NCBI RefSeq assembly: GCF_007994225.1
Contig: NZ_VLLL01000011.1
Location: forward strand, 1 to 64,000
Length of the DNA: 64,000 bases
Direction of reading: 5' to 3'
DNA from: Stackebrandtia albiflava
GTDB lineage: Bacteria; Actinomycetota; Actinomycetes; Mycobacteriales; Micromonosporaceae
Positions within the stretch are counted from its first letter, which is position 1. Each line of letters starts with the position of its first letter. The notes below the pieces were generated by a model. It saw only the letters and a list, made by a program, of their open reading frames with translations. It did not search any database and was not told the origin of the DNA. Shown here piece by piece: positions 1 through 8,800 of the stretch. The position numbers and the translations under genes were made by a program.

Positions 1-10
1 CACACGACTA

Positions 11-49
11 GAGGGTCTGAGCCCGGTCGAGTACCGGGCCCAGACCCTC
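11..49. terminator. Long hairpin terminator downstream of mycP
   Basis: A 9-bp arm (11-19 with 41-49) continues, after one A/C mismatch, into a 7-bp arm (21-27 with 33-39) around a 5-nt loop. There is no T tract, as is usual in high-GC actinobacteria. It lies 70 bp past the mycP stop and could also end transcription arriving from the left. Confidence 0.8.
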
Positions 50-118
50 GCGGCCTAACCTTCAATAACCGGTCCAACTATCAGGGACCAGTTCACATGA
101 CCGCCGGCCCCCTCCACG

Positions 119-1480
119 TCATTGCTTGAGTCCCTTGATGCCCTGGAACAGGGCGATCGGGTCGCCGTCGTCGACGGGTTCGATCATGTCCTCTCTGGAC
201 GCCCGGCCGATCCGCCACCGCGCGCGTTTGCCGCGCCGCAACGCGGCGACCCCCAGGAGGGCGGCGGTGAACACCGCGAGCGCGGCCACGCCGGCCGACG
301 TCGCCCACCGCATGGCCATCGCGTCGAACTCCTGGTTCTGCACCTGTTGCTCGGTCAGTACCGGCGGGTCCATGCTGAGCACCGGTTCGGGCTCGGAACC
401 GCTGAGTCGTTCGGTGGCCGCCCGCACCGGGTCCACCATGCCGTACCCGTACTGGTCGGAGCGGGTGGCGCCGGCGACGCTGCTGGCGGTGCCCATGATC
501 TGGATCGCGATCTCCTCGGGCGTCCAGTCCGGGTACATCTCGACGAGCAGCGCGGCGGTACCCGCCACGTAGGCGGCCGCGCTGGAGGTGCCGCCGAAGG
601 CGATCTGGAAGTTCCCGTCGTGTTGCGGCGCACCGATCTCCAGGCCGGGAGCCACCACGTCCACCCACGGCCCCCACTGCGACTCGGCGGTCTTGACGAG
701 GTGGGAGTTGACGGCTCCGACACCGATCACGCCCTCGTACGCGGCCGGGTACGACGGCGTGGTGGCCGCCTCGGGGTCCTCCTCGATGTTGCCCTCGTTG
801 CCGGCCGAGGCGACGAGCACGATCCCCGCGTCCACGGCGGCGGCGACGGCCTCGGCGATCACCGGGTGGTCGACGGAGAACTTCAGCGACATGTTGATGA
901 CGTCGACGTCCTGCGAGACCGCGTAGTCGATGGCGGCGGCGAAGTCGTTCTGGTCGACGAGGATGTTGTCGTCCTTGTCCTCGTTGGCGTCGTCCTGGTC
1001 GGCGGGGACGGTGTTGGCGATCCGGATGGGAAGGATCCGGGCGTCGGGCGCCATACCGTGGAAGCCGTTCTCCGGCGATTCGCTGCCGGCGATGATGCCG
1101 GCGACCGCCGTGCCGTGACCGACACAGTCCCGTGTGGCGCCGTCGCCGAGGTTCTGTTCGTCCTTGTCGGTGGACTCCACGTCGATGTACGCCTTGCCGG
1201 AGTCGACCTTGCCGTCCAGCAGCGGATGATCGGCCTGCACACCCGAGTCCAGAACAGCGACGGTGACGCCCTCGCCGGTGGCGTTGGGCCACACCAGTTC
1301 CGGCTTCAGAAGCCGTTGCGGCCACAGGTTGGCGTCGGGTACCTCGTCGGCGACGACGCTGTCCCGAGGCTTGTTCTCGCAGTCGTCGCCGGCCCACGCG
1401 GGCTGCGGTGACGCGACCAGCAGGCCGGCGGCGGCCACACTCGATACGGTCAGAGCGGCGAGCCGGGGGACGAGTCTCAT
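119..1480 (-). CDS. mycP: Mycosin, type VII secretion subtilisin-like serine protease
   Basis: 453 aa. Mycosins are membrane-anchored S8 proteases that work with the ESX membrane complex on the outer face of the membrane. A signal peptide (residues 1-30) is followed by a subtilisin domain with the triad D78 (VAVLDSG), H122 (GHGTAVAG) and S299 (GGTSSA), plus oxyanion N228 (SAGNEG). A single membrane helix spans about 392-414 with a basic cytoplasmic tail, as in the family. C34 and C119 could form the disulfide known in mycosins. The start overlaps the eccB stop by 4 nt (ATGA), so the two are translationally coupled. A hairpin terminator follows the gene. Confidence 0.95.
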   Translation of the reverse strand: MRLVPRLAALTVSSVAAAGLLVASPQPAWAGDDCENKPRDSVVADEVPDANLWPQRLLKPELVWPNATGEGVTVAVLDSGVQADHPLLDGKVDSGKAYIDVESTDKDEQNLGDGATRDCVGHGTAVAGIIAGSESPENGFHGMAPDARILPIRIANTVPADQDDANEDKDDNILVDQNDFAAAIDYAVSQDVDVINMSLKFSVDHPVIAEAVAAAVDAGIVLVASAGNEGNIEEDPEAATTPSYPAAYEGVIGVGAVNSHLVKTAESQWGPWVDVVAPGLEIGAPQHDGNFQIAFGGTSSAAAYVAGTAALLVEMYPDWTPEEIAIQIMGTASSVAGATRSDQYGYGMVDPVRAATERLSGSEPEPVLSMDPPVLTEQQVQNQEFDAMAMRWATSAGVAALAVFTAALLGVAALRRGKRARWRIGRASREDMIEPVDDGDPIALFQGIKGLKQ

Positions 1481-2979
1481 TCCTCGGGCTCCTTGTCGTT
1501 GGCGAACGCCGTCTCGATCGCCGCCTGCGGGTCGAGGGCCGCGCCCTGCGGCACCAGGCTCAACAGGCCCGCCGACATGACGACGGCGTGGGAGGGCTCG
1601 TATCCCATGGCGGACAACGGGTCTTTAGCCGCGACGATCTCGTACCGGGCTTCCTCGTTCTTGGTGGGCATCACGATCGGGAAGTTCTGGCCGCCGACGA
1701 TGAGCGAGAACGCGCCCTCGGTGCCGCCGGTGCGCACCAGCATGCCGCGTCCCGGCGGCACGACGATGCGGTCGGCGTAGACCTCGCCCTCGGTCGACAG
1801 GCGCTGCGTCTCGATCCCCGGGTTCACCGGGAGAGAGGCGGACAGTTCGATGCCCGGCTCGTCGCCGTCGAAGCCGACGCAGGCCGGGGAGGCCGCCCAG
1901 TTGTCCGGGACGGTGGGGATCTCGGTCGGCAGCGCCGCACGCCAGGCCGCCTCGTCGTCACGGTCGGGAAGGAACATGTGGAGGTTCTCGCCGACGCTGG
2001 CCGACGCCTCCTGGGCGGCGTTGCCGGAGAGGTACTGGGACTGGCCGGTGGCGCCCATGAACAGCTCCGCCTGCAGCGGGCTGATGGGAGCGGCACCGTC
2101 GCGCAGCGCCACGTAGTACTCGGTGTTTCCGCCGGCGGTGTTCTCGATGACCTGGCCGACCTTCGCGCCGGAGATGCCGGAGTCCTCGCCCATGCCGCTG
2201 ACGGCGGGGACCTCCAGGTTCTCACCCGAGGGGAGCGACTTGGTGAACGCCGGTGCCACGATCGCCCGCTGCTGCGATGCCAGGCCGAGCGCGCTGAGCG
2301 TCAGTTCGGGGTCGGGGATGAGGTGCTTGTATCCGCCGGAGGAAACCAGGTACACCTCCTCGCCCTCGTTGATCAGCAGGGCCTGGTTGGCCGCCATGGG
2401 GGTGCCGCTGGTGAGGCGTTCGCCCACGTACAGCAGTGAGATCGCCGCGTTCTCCTCCTGCGTCGGGTCGGTGCAGACGGTGAACAGCGGCGCCGCGAGC
2501 AGGTGTTCGGGGAGGGGGAGCGAGTCGGGGGCGCCCACGATGCCGACCGGCATGCCACGTGGCGGGACCTCACCGTCGATCCCCTCGCCGGTCAGGGAGC
2601 GTTGGCTCACCTCGACGGTCGCCGTGGTGCCGGCCAGCAGCGCCGCCGACGCGAAGTTGGTGACGGGGTAGAGCTTCTGCGGGAACTGGTCGGTGGCCTG
2701 CTCCTCGGACGGGAACACCACGTACTTGGTGCCGGTCTCCTCCTCCAGGACGATGAAGTTCCCCTTCCACCAGGTCTCGTCCTTGCCGAAGCTGGCGAAC
2801 AGGCCGATGAGTGCCGTGACGGCCAGTGCCAGGATGCTGATCATGATTCCGGCGAAGACGGCGCCGCCTGCGCGGCGGAACGGGGACTCGGCGGGGTCGG
2901 TCCTGCGGTACACCAGGGCCGATACCACGCGTTGCAGCAGGAACTGGTAGCTCTGCAACTGATCCCGTCGGGTGGCCAT
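1477..2979 (-). CDS. eccB: Type VII secretion membrane protein EccB
   Basis: 500 aa. EccB is a core ESX membrane-complex subunit with one membrane helix and a large extracytoplasmic domain. The N-terminus has the family signature (MATRRDQLQSYQF, then RRV.SALV.R..DP..SPFRR); the helix is at about 40-63 and the rest is extracytoplasmic. The ATG at 2979 is chosen because AAGGAG lies 7 nt upstream and the family signature begins there; the frame stays open a further 47 codons upstream. The stop overlaps mycP. A hairpin (3080-3118) separates it from the esx pair upstream, which suggests eccB-mycP are expressed below esx or from their own promoter. Confidence 0.95.
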   Translation of the reverse strand: MATRRDQLQSYQFLLQRVVSALVYRRTDPAESPFRRAGGAVFAGIMISILALAVTALIGLFASFGKDETWWKGNFIVLEEETGTKYVVFPSEEQATDQFPQKLYPVTNFASAALLAGTTATVEVSQRSLTGEGIDGEVPPRGMPVGIVGAPDSLPLPEHLLAAPLFTVCTDPTQEENAAISLLYVGERLTSGTPMAANQALLINEGEEVYLVSSGGYKHLIPDPELTLSALGLASQQRAIVAPAFTKSLPSGENLEVPAVSGMGEDSGISGAKVGQVIENTAGGNTEYYVALRDGAAPISPLQAELFMGATGQSQYLSGNAAQEASASVGENLHMFLPDRDDEAAWRAALPTEIPTVPDNWAASPACVGFDGDEPGIELSASLPVNPGIETQRLSTEGEVYADRIVVPPGRGMLVRTGGTEGAFSLIVGGQNFPIVMPTKNEEARYEIVAAKDPLSAMGYEPSHAVVMSAGLLSLVPQGAALDPQAAIETAFANDKEPEE

Positions 2980-3079
2980 GTGGGGTTCTCCTTGAGGGTG
3001 TGCCGGCGTCGGTAACACGATATCGGGCGGAGCCCGTCCGGCCTGCGCTCCGGTGGCGGTTCCGGAGGGGTGGACACGC

Positions 3080-3118
3080 GACGGCGCCCCGCACGATGGG
3101 ATCGTACGGGGCGCCGTC
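3080..3118 (-). terminator. Hairpin between the esx pair and eccB
   Basis: 12-bp arms (3080-3091 with 3107-3118) extend after one mismatch by 5 bp around a GGG loop. It lies just past the esx stop (3162) and about 100 nt before eccB. It could terminate the esx transcript or attenuate read-through into eccB-mycP. Confidence 0.7.
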
Positions 3119-3161
3119 AATGCACGGTCGGCGTCGTGGCGACGCCTTCAGCCCAGGAGGC

Positions 3162-3464
3162 TTATCCGCCGAAGTAGGCCGCGGAACGGACGTCGGCGGC
3201 GCGGATGCCCTCGGAGCCCTCACCGAGCGCGACCTTCAGCGCGACCAGCGACTCGGCGATCGCGCCGGCGGCGGCGCGCCACTGCGACTTCAGGTCGTGG
3301 TAGGCGACCTGGGCGTCGGAGCCACTCCAGGCCTCACCGGTGTCGAGCGGCTTGAGCTTGCTCTCGATGGCGTCCAGCTCCATGTCCATCTGCATGATGA
3401 ACTTGTCGATGGCGTCCTGGCCGTTCTTGATGCCGACGTAGTTGTACCTGATCAGATCACCCAT
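3162..3464 (-). CDS. WXG100 family ESX secretion substrate
   Basis: 100 aa, the usual length for WXG100 proteins, which form a helical hairpin, pair with a partner and are exported by the ESX machine. The turn motif is W46-S-G48 (EAWSGSDAQVAY) between two amphipathic helices. No clear YxxxD/E export signal is seen at the C-terminus (ends SAAYFGG), so the signal may be divergent. The gene lies 49 bp after the partner gene and is followed by a hairpin. Confidence 0.92.
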   Translation of the reverse strand: MGDLIRYNYVGIKNGQDAIDKFIMQMDMELDAIESKLKPLDTGEAWSGSDAQVAYHDLKSQWRAAAGAIAESLVALKVALGEGSEGIRAADVRSAAYFGG

Positions 3465-3513
3465 TGTGATCTCCTTCTAAGAATCGATTCCGGGTAGGGA
3501 TGTGAACGGGTGA

Positions 3514-3843
3514 TCACTGACCGTTGGTCAGCAGGGCGACGGCGTCGGTTCCCAGCGAGTTCTCGATGGTCCGCGAGTTGGTGTCGTCCTCGTTGTTGAA
3601 GTTCAGGCTCGAGTCCTTGATACCGTTCCCGACCTGGTTGAGGGTGCGGTCGATGATGTCCAGGTTGACGCGCATTGTTTCCTGCACGTTCTGGAACGCC
3701 CGGCCGCCCTGACCCACGAGGTCGTACTTCATGGACTCCAGGTCGGAGAACATCTGACCGGCGAACTTGGCGATCTCCTCGCCACCGAGCAGGGCGGCGT
3801 CGGCGCCGTCCTGCATCGCAATGAGATCGGATTCCATTGACAT
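3514..3843 (-). CDS. WXG100-like ESX partner protein lacking the Trp
   Basis: 109 aa, predicted helix-turn-helix protein paired with the downstream WXG100 gene. The turn region reads DLVGQGGRAFQ, which keeps the usual G and the A..F pattern of the second helix but has Val where WXG100 proteins have Trp. It is the first gene of its transcript, downstream of the eccD terminator. Start 3843 has GAGG 6 nt upstream; a second ATG at 3837 would lose two residues. Heterodimer formation with the 3162-3464 product is inferred from tandem arrangement. Confidence 0.85.
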   Translation of the reverse strand: MSMESDLIAMQDGADAALLGGEEIAKFAGQMFSDLESMKYDLVGQGGRAFQNVQETMRVNLDIIDRTLNQVGNGIKDSSLNFNNEDDTNSRTIENSLGTDAVALLTNGQ

Positions 3844-4008
3844 GGTTGCCTCGGTTTCGCTAGGGGGTGTGACACCCGGTGAACGTGTTGCAGACGACAG
3901 TACCGCCCCCTGTCAAGGCACGCCAGCCCCCGATCCGAGACGGCACGAACCGGGGATTCACCCGAAACCACTGCCGCACCGGAGAAGCCGGTTCACCTGC
4001 GGAGACGG

Positions 4009-4037
4009 CCGTGGACCGGCACGCGGCCGGTCCACGG
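4009..4037 (-). terminator. Hairpin terminator after eccD
   Basis: Perfect 12-bp stem (4009-4020 with 4026-4037) and 5-nt loop, 22 bp past the eccD stop. It separates eccD from the esx pair, so the esx promoter should lie in 3844-4008. Confidence 0.8.
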
Positions 4038-4058
4038 TGAACGATGGATGAATTATGG

Positions 4059-5465
4059 TCAGGCGGTCAGTCCCCGGAAGAAGGTGAACAGGCCGATGGC
4101 CGTACAGGCCACCGGGACCACCGCGACGATGAGGATGATGTCCACAATGTCGGCGATGCGGCCGATGTACGGCGACGGCGCCCGCTTGGAGTACAGCAGG
4201 CCCGCGGCGGTGCCGATCGCGATCAGCGGCACCACGACCGCCAGCAGGCCCAGCAGTTGCAGTCCCTCACCGAACAGGCCGACGGTGTCGTCGATGAGCA
4301 TCACCAACGCCAGCAGGCCCGCCGCCAGCAGCGGCACCCGCTGCCGGACCGCCGGGAACAACCGCGCCCGCAGCAGGAACACGCAGGCGACGACCGCCAC
4401 CAGGATGGGCGCGGCGGCGGGGAAGCCGTCCCGGTCGACCACGTACAGGCACAGCACGGTCGAGATGGAGGCGCCGATCAACAGGCCGGTGAGGAGTTCG
4501 TCGGCGCGCAGCACCTTCGCGAAGATCTCCTCCTTCGGCGGGTTGGGTGTGTCCTTGATGAGTTCCTTGGCGGATGTCGGCAGCTCCGGCATGGGCAGTT
4601 TCGCGAACCGCATCGACAGCACCGGGATGGACGGCAGGAACGCCACCACCAGCGACACCGAGGCCGCCGCGACACCGTCCGAGGTCCAACTCGTGAAGCT
4701 GAGGGCCGAGGCGATCAGGCCGATGAACCCGACGAACACGCCCGCGGCGAACACCCGCAGTCCCTCGCCGACCGCGTAGAAGCCGATGATGCTGAACATC
4801 AGGACCGCCGAGGAGGCGACCAGCAGTTGCGGCGTCCCGAACTCGGCGATGGTGTAGCCGCCGCCGAGGACGGTGTAACCGCCCAGCGCCGCGAACGGCA
4901 GTGCCAGGCCGCCCAGGGTCGCGCCGGCCTGGGAGTCGCCGGTCGCGCGCGACAGGGCCACGCCGATGACCAGCAGCACCGTCGCCACGACGATGCCCGC
5001 GACCCCCGGCCACAGCCAGGTGCCGCTGACGGGCGGGCCGGCGTTGAACAGTCCGTACAGGGTCAACGCGGAGGCCACGCCCGCGACCGACAGACCGGTG
5101 ACGCGGGTGTGGTTGCCGTCCCAGGGTTTGCCGAGGACCTTGGCGCCGGCGGCGATCGCCTCCACGACGTCGTCGTACTCGCCCTCGGGCCAGTCGGCGT
5201 GCCGGGGTGCCAGGTGCAGGATCTCGCCGTCGCGGATCTGCTGCATCGCCATGGACTGCGAGGGGTTGATCGTCTTGCCGTCGGCGCGGCGCAGGTCGAA
5301 ACCGCCGTGCTTCTCGGCGTCGTCGGCCGCGCCCTCCCCCGCGTAGTCGAGCACGGTCGGCAGCAGTTCGCTGACCGGAACGTGGTCGGGTAGCACGAGG
5401 TCGATACGCCGTCGTGGCGCGGAGACCGTGATCCGCGTCAGGCCGGTACGAATTGCCGTGGTCAC
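4059..5465 (-). CDS. eccD: Type VII secretion integral membrane protein EccD
   Basis: 468 aa. EccD forms the membrane-embedded barrel of the ESX complex. A ubiquitin-like N-terminal domain (about 1-95; ITVSAPRRRIDLVLPDHVPV near its start) precedes about eleven hydrophobic helices to the C-terminus, the family layout. The start is ambiguous: GTG 5465 has AAGGA 9 nt upstream, while TTG 5471, six bases earlier, would leave only a 3-nt spacer. Divergent from eccC across a 0.4-kb promoter region, and followed by a strong terminator. Confidence 0.93.
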   Translation of the reverse strand: MTTAIRTGLTRITVSAPRRRIDLVLPDHVPVSELLPTVLDYAGEGAADDAEKHGGFDLRRADGKTINPSQSMAMQQIRDGEILHLAPRHADWPEGEYDDVVEAIAAGAKVLGKPWDGNHTRVTGLSVAGVASALTLYGLFNAGPPVSGTWLWPGVAGIVVATVLLVIGVALSRATGDSQAGATLGGLALPFAALGGYTVLGGGYTIAEFGTPQLLVASSAVLMFSIIGFYAVGEGLRVFAAGVFVGFIGLIASALSFTSWTSDGVAAASVSLVVAFLPSIPVLSMRFAKLPMPELPTSAKELIKDTPNPPKEEIFAKVLRADELLTGLLIGASISTVLCLYVVDRDGFPAAAPILVAVVACVFLLRARLFPAVRQRVPLLAAGLLALVMLIDDTVGLFGEGLQLLGLLAVVVPLIAIGTAAGLLYSKRAPSPYIGRIADIVDIILIVAVVPVACTAIGLFTFFRGLTA

Positions 5466-5754
5466 CGTCAATGTTCCTTACATCTATGGGCTCGGTTGGT
5501 GGTTCCGATCCGCGGCCGTCGGCCCCGCCCGCCCCGGCGTCTCCCGCCGGTGGGAACGGTCCGCTCCCCGCGAGGGGGTGGGGGTGGCGTACGCCGCGGC
5601 GCGTGGAGCGCGCCACACCTTCGGCGATGTGCCGCATACTGCCACGTGAACCGGAGTCACCGCCTGCCGGACACCCACCTGGTGTGGCGGTGTGACGTCA
5701 GGTCCTTCAGACTATCGGCTATCCGCCAGCGGGTGGACCGGTGATACAGGGGCT

Positions 5755-5783
5755 TTGATGATGGTGCGCCGTCACCGTAGAGT
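5755..5783 (+). promoter_or_regulatory. Candidate eccC promoter in the eccD/eccC divergent spacer
   Basis: TTGATG (5755-5760), a 17-bp spacer and TAGAGT (5778-5783) make a good housekeeping-type promoter about 80 bp before eccC. The rest of the 5472-5862 spacer has no convincing gene and must also hold the eccD promoter. Confidence 0.5.
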
Positions 5784-5862
5784 GTGTGCTCACCCTTGAA
5801 CTTCTCGACGTGACTCCCGCTGTCGAACGTCCCCACGAGAGCCAGAAAGAGGCGATCCGCTC

Positions 5863-8800
5863 ATGGGTCTAGTCATGGTGAAGAAGCGCCCCCGGCGCCC
5901 GGCACCGGAATTGCCCGACGGCGACCTCCAGGTCGAGGCGCCGCCCGAGCTGCCGCCACCCGCCGGTAAGAACTGGCAGTCGATGCTCATGGTGCTGCCG
6001 ATGGTGGCGGGTGCCGGTGCGATGGCGATGATGATGATGGCCTCGGGAACCGGCAGCGCCGGTATGGGCATGCTGCGCGGTATCAGTGGTGGTCTGTTCG
6101 CCGTCTCGATGCTGGGCATGGTCTTCATGAACATGTCGCAGGGACGCGGCCCCTCCAAGGAGGAGATGCTGCAACTGCGGCGCGACTTCCTGCGCAAGCT
6201 CGCCCAGCTGCGCCGGCAGGTCCACAAGACGCGGCGGGAGCAGCGGCGCGGCCTGTTCTACCGGCACCCCGACCCGGACACGTTGTGGAGTTCGGCGAGC
6301 AGCAGCCGCCTGTGGGAGCGGCGCTCGGGTGACGGCGACTTCGCGGTCGTCAGGATGGGCCTGGGGCCGCAGCAGTTGGCGACGCCGATCCGGGTGCCAC
6401 CGTCGAAGCCGGTGGAGGACCTGGAACCGTTGTGCACGGCCGCGTTGCGGCGGTTCCTCAACACCAACGCGGTCGTCAACGACCTGCCGGTGGCGATGGA
6501 CCTGCGCGGCTTCTCGAAGATGTACTTCCGGGGCGAGGTGGAGCGCAGCCGCGGCCTGGTGCGCGCGATGATCTCGCAGGTCGCGACCTGGCACAGCCCC
6601 GACGAGATGCTGGTCGCGGTGTGCGCGTCCCCGGCGAACATGGGCCACTGGGACTGGATGAAGTGGCTGCCGCACGTGCTGCACCCCGAGACCACCGACG
6701 CGCTCGGCCAGGTCCGGTTGATGGGCAACTCGCTGCGGGAGCTGGAGGAGCGGTTCGGTGAGCTGCTGGCGGGCCGGCCCCGGTTCAACCCGGCGTCGTC
6801 GCCGTGGGACGGCCACCACGTCATCGTGATCATGGACGGCGGGAACACACAGGGCGCCGACCACCTCGCCACCGAGGGTGGCGTGGAGGGTGTCACGATC
6901 CTCGACCTGAGCACCCCGCCGCCCCGCCAGTTGGAGCCCGGTCTGCTGCTGTTGCAGCACCAGGACAACGGGATGCTGCGGATGGGGACCGTCGACGCGA
7001 TCGACGACATCCGCAAGCCGGACAGCCTGTCGCTGCCGGAGGCCGAGGCGCTGGCGCGCCGGTTGTCGCCGCTGCGGCAGAGCTTCAGCACCGGCGGCGG
7101 TGACGCCGACGACGACGGCGCCTTCGAGGGCAACCTGAGTTTCACCGACCTGCTCGACATCGGCGACCCCTACGACTACAACCCCGAGCGGGCCTGGGCG
7201 CCGCGCCCCAACCGGGACCGGTTGCGCGTGCCGATCGGTGTCGGCCCGGACGGACTCCCCGTCGACCTGGACATCAAGGAGTCCGCGCAGGACGGCATGG
7301 GCCCGCACGGCCTGATGATCGGTGCGACCGGTTCCGGTAAGTCCGAGGCGCTGCGGACACTGGTGTTGGCGCTGGCGGCGGTGCACTCGCCGGAGACGTT
7401 GAACTTCGTGCTCGTCGACTTCAAGGGTGGTGCGACGTTCACCCGGCTCGACAAGTTGCCGCACACCTCGGCGGTCATCACGAACCTGTCGGACGAGCTG
7501 GTCCTGGTGGACCGGATGAAGGACGCCATCGAGGGCGAGACGCTGCGGCGGCAGGAACTGCTGCGGTCGGCGGGCAAGTTCGCCTCGCTGCGCGACTACG
7601 AGAAGGCCCGGGCGGCGGGGGCGCCGATCGCGCCGCTTCCGAGCCTGCTGATCATCTGTGACGAGTTCTCGGAGCTGTTGGCGGCCAAGCCCGACTTCAT
7701 CGACATGTTCGTGCAGATCGGCCGGGTGGGCCGGTCGCTGGGTGTCCACCTGCTGCTGGCGAGCCAGCGGCTGGAGGAGGGCAAGCTGCGCGGCCTGGAC
7801 ACGCACCTGTCGTACCGGATCGGTCTGCGGACGTTCTCGGCCATCGAGTCGCGGACCGTGCTGGGTGTCTCCGACGCCTACGAGCTTCCCCGGGCGCCCG
7901 GTCACGGTTACCTGCGGTTCGGTACCGAGCCGCTGATCCGGTTCCGCGCCTCCTACGTGTCGGGCGTCTACCAGCGCAGCGCGGCCGAGAAGGCGATCGC
8001 GGCGGCGGGCGGCCCGCAGGTCCGCGAGTTCACCGCGTCGTTCGTGGCTCCGCCGCCCAAGCCGAAGAAGGAGGAGAAGCCCGTCGAGGCCATCGACGAC
8101 GAGTCGGTGGGCGAGTCCCTGATGGACATCCTCGTGTCCAAGATGGAGGGTAAGGGTACTCCGGCGCACAAGGTGTGGCTGGACCCGTTGGACATCCCGC
8201 CGACCCTGGACGAGTTGCTGCCGTTGACGACCACGCGGGAACGCGGTTTCGGTACCTCGCGTCCCGAGCAGCAGGGCGCGCTTTCGGTGCCGATCGCGTT
8301 GGTGGACAAGCCGTTCGAGCAGCGGCGTGACGTGGAGTGGCTGAAGCTGTCGGGTGCCTCGGGGCACCTGGCGATCGCCGGTGGCGCCCAGTCGGGCAAG
8401 TCGACGGCGTTGCGTTCCATCGTCGCCGGTCTCGCCCTGACCCACACCCCGGCCGAGGCGCAGATCTACTGCCTCGACTTCGGTGGTGGTGCCTTGGCGA
8501 CGGTCCGGGACCTGCCGCACGTCGGCGCGGTCTACCAGCGGCTCGACGGCGACGAGGTGCGCCGGACCGCCGCGGAGGTCTACAACGCCCTGGAGGCGCG
8601 GGAGCAGCGGTTCGCGGCCAAGGGGATCGACTCGATGCCCACGTACCGCAAGATGCGCGCCGACGGGCGGGTCACCGACGACCCGTTCGGTGACATCTTC
8701 CTGATCATCGACGGCTGGCAGACGTTGCGGCAGGACTTCGACGACGTCGAGGCCGTCATCACCCAGATCGCGCAACGCGGTCTGTCCTACGGCGTCCACG

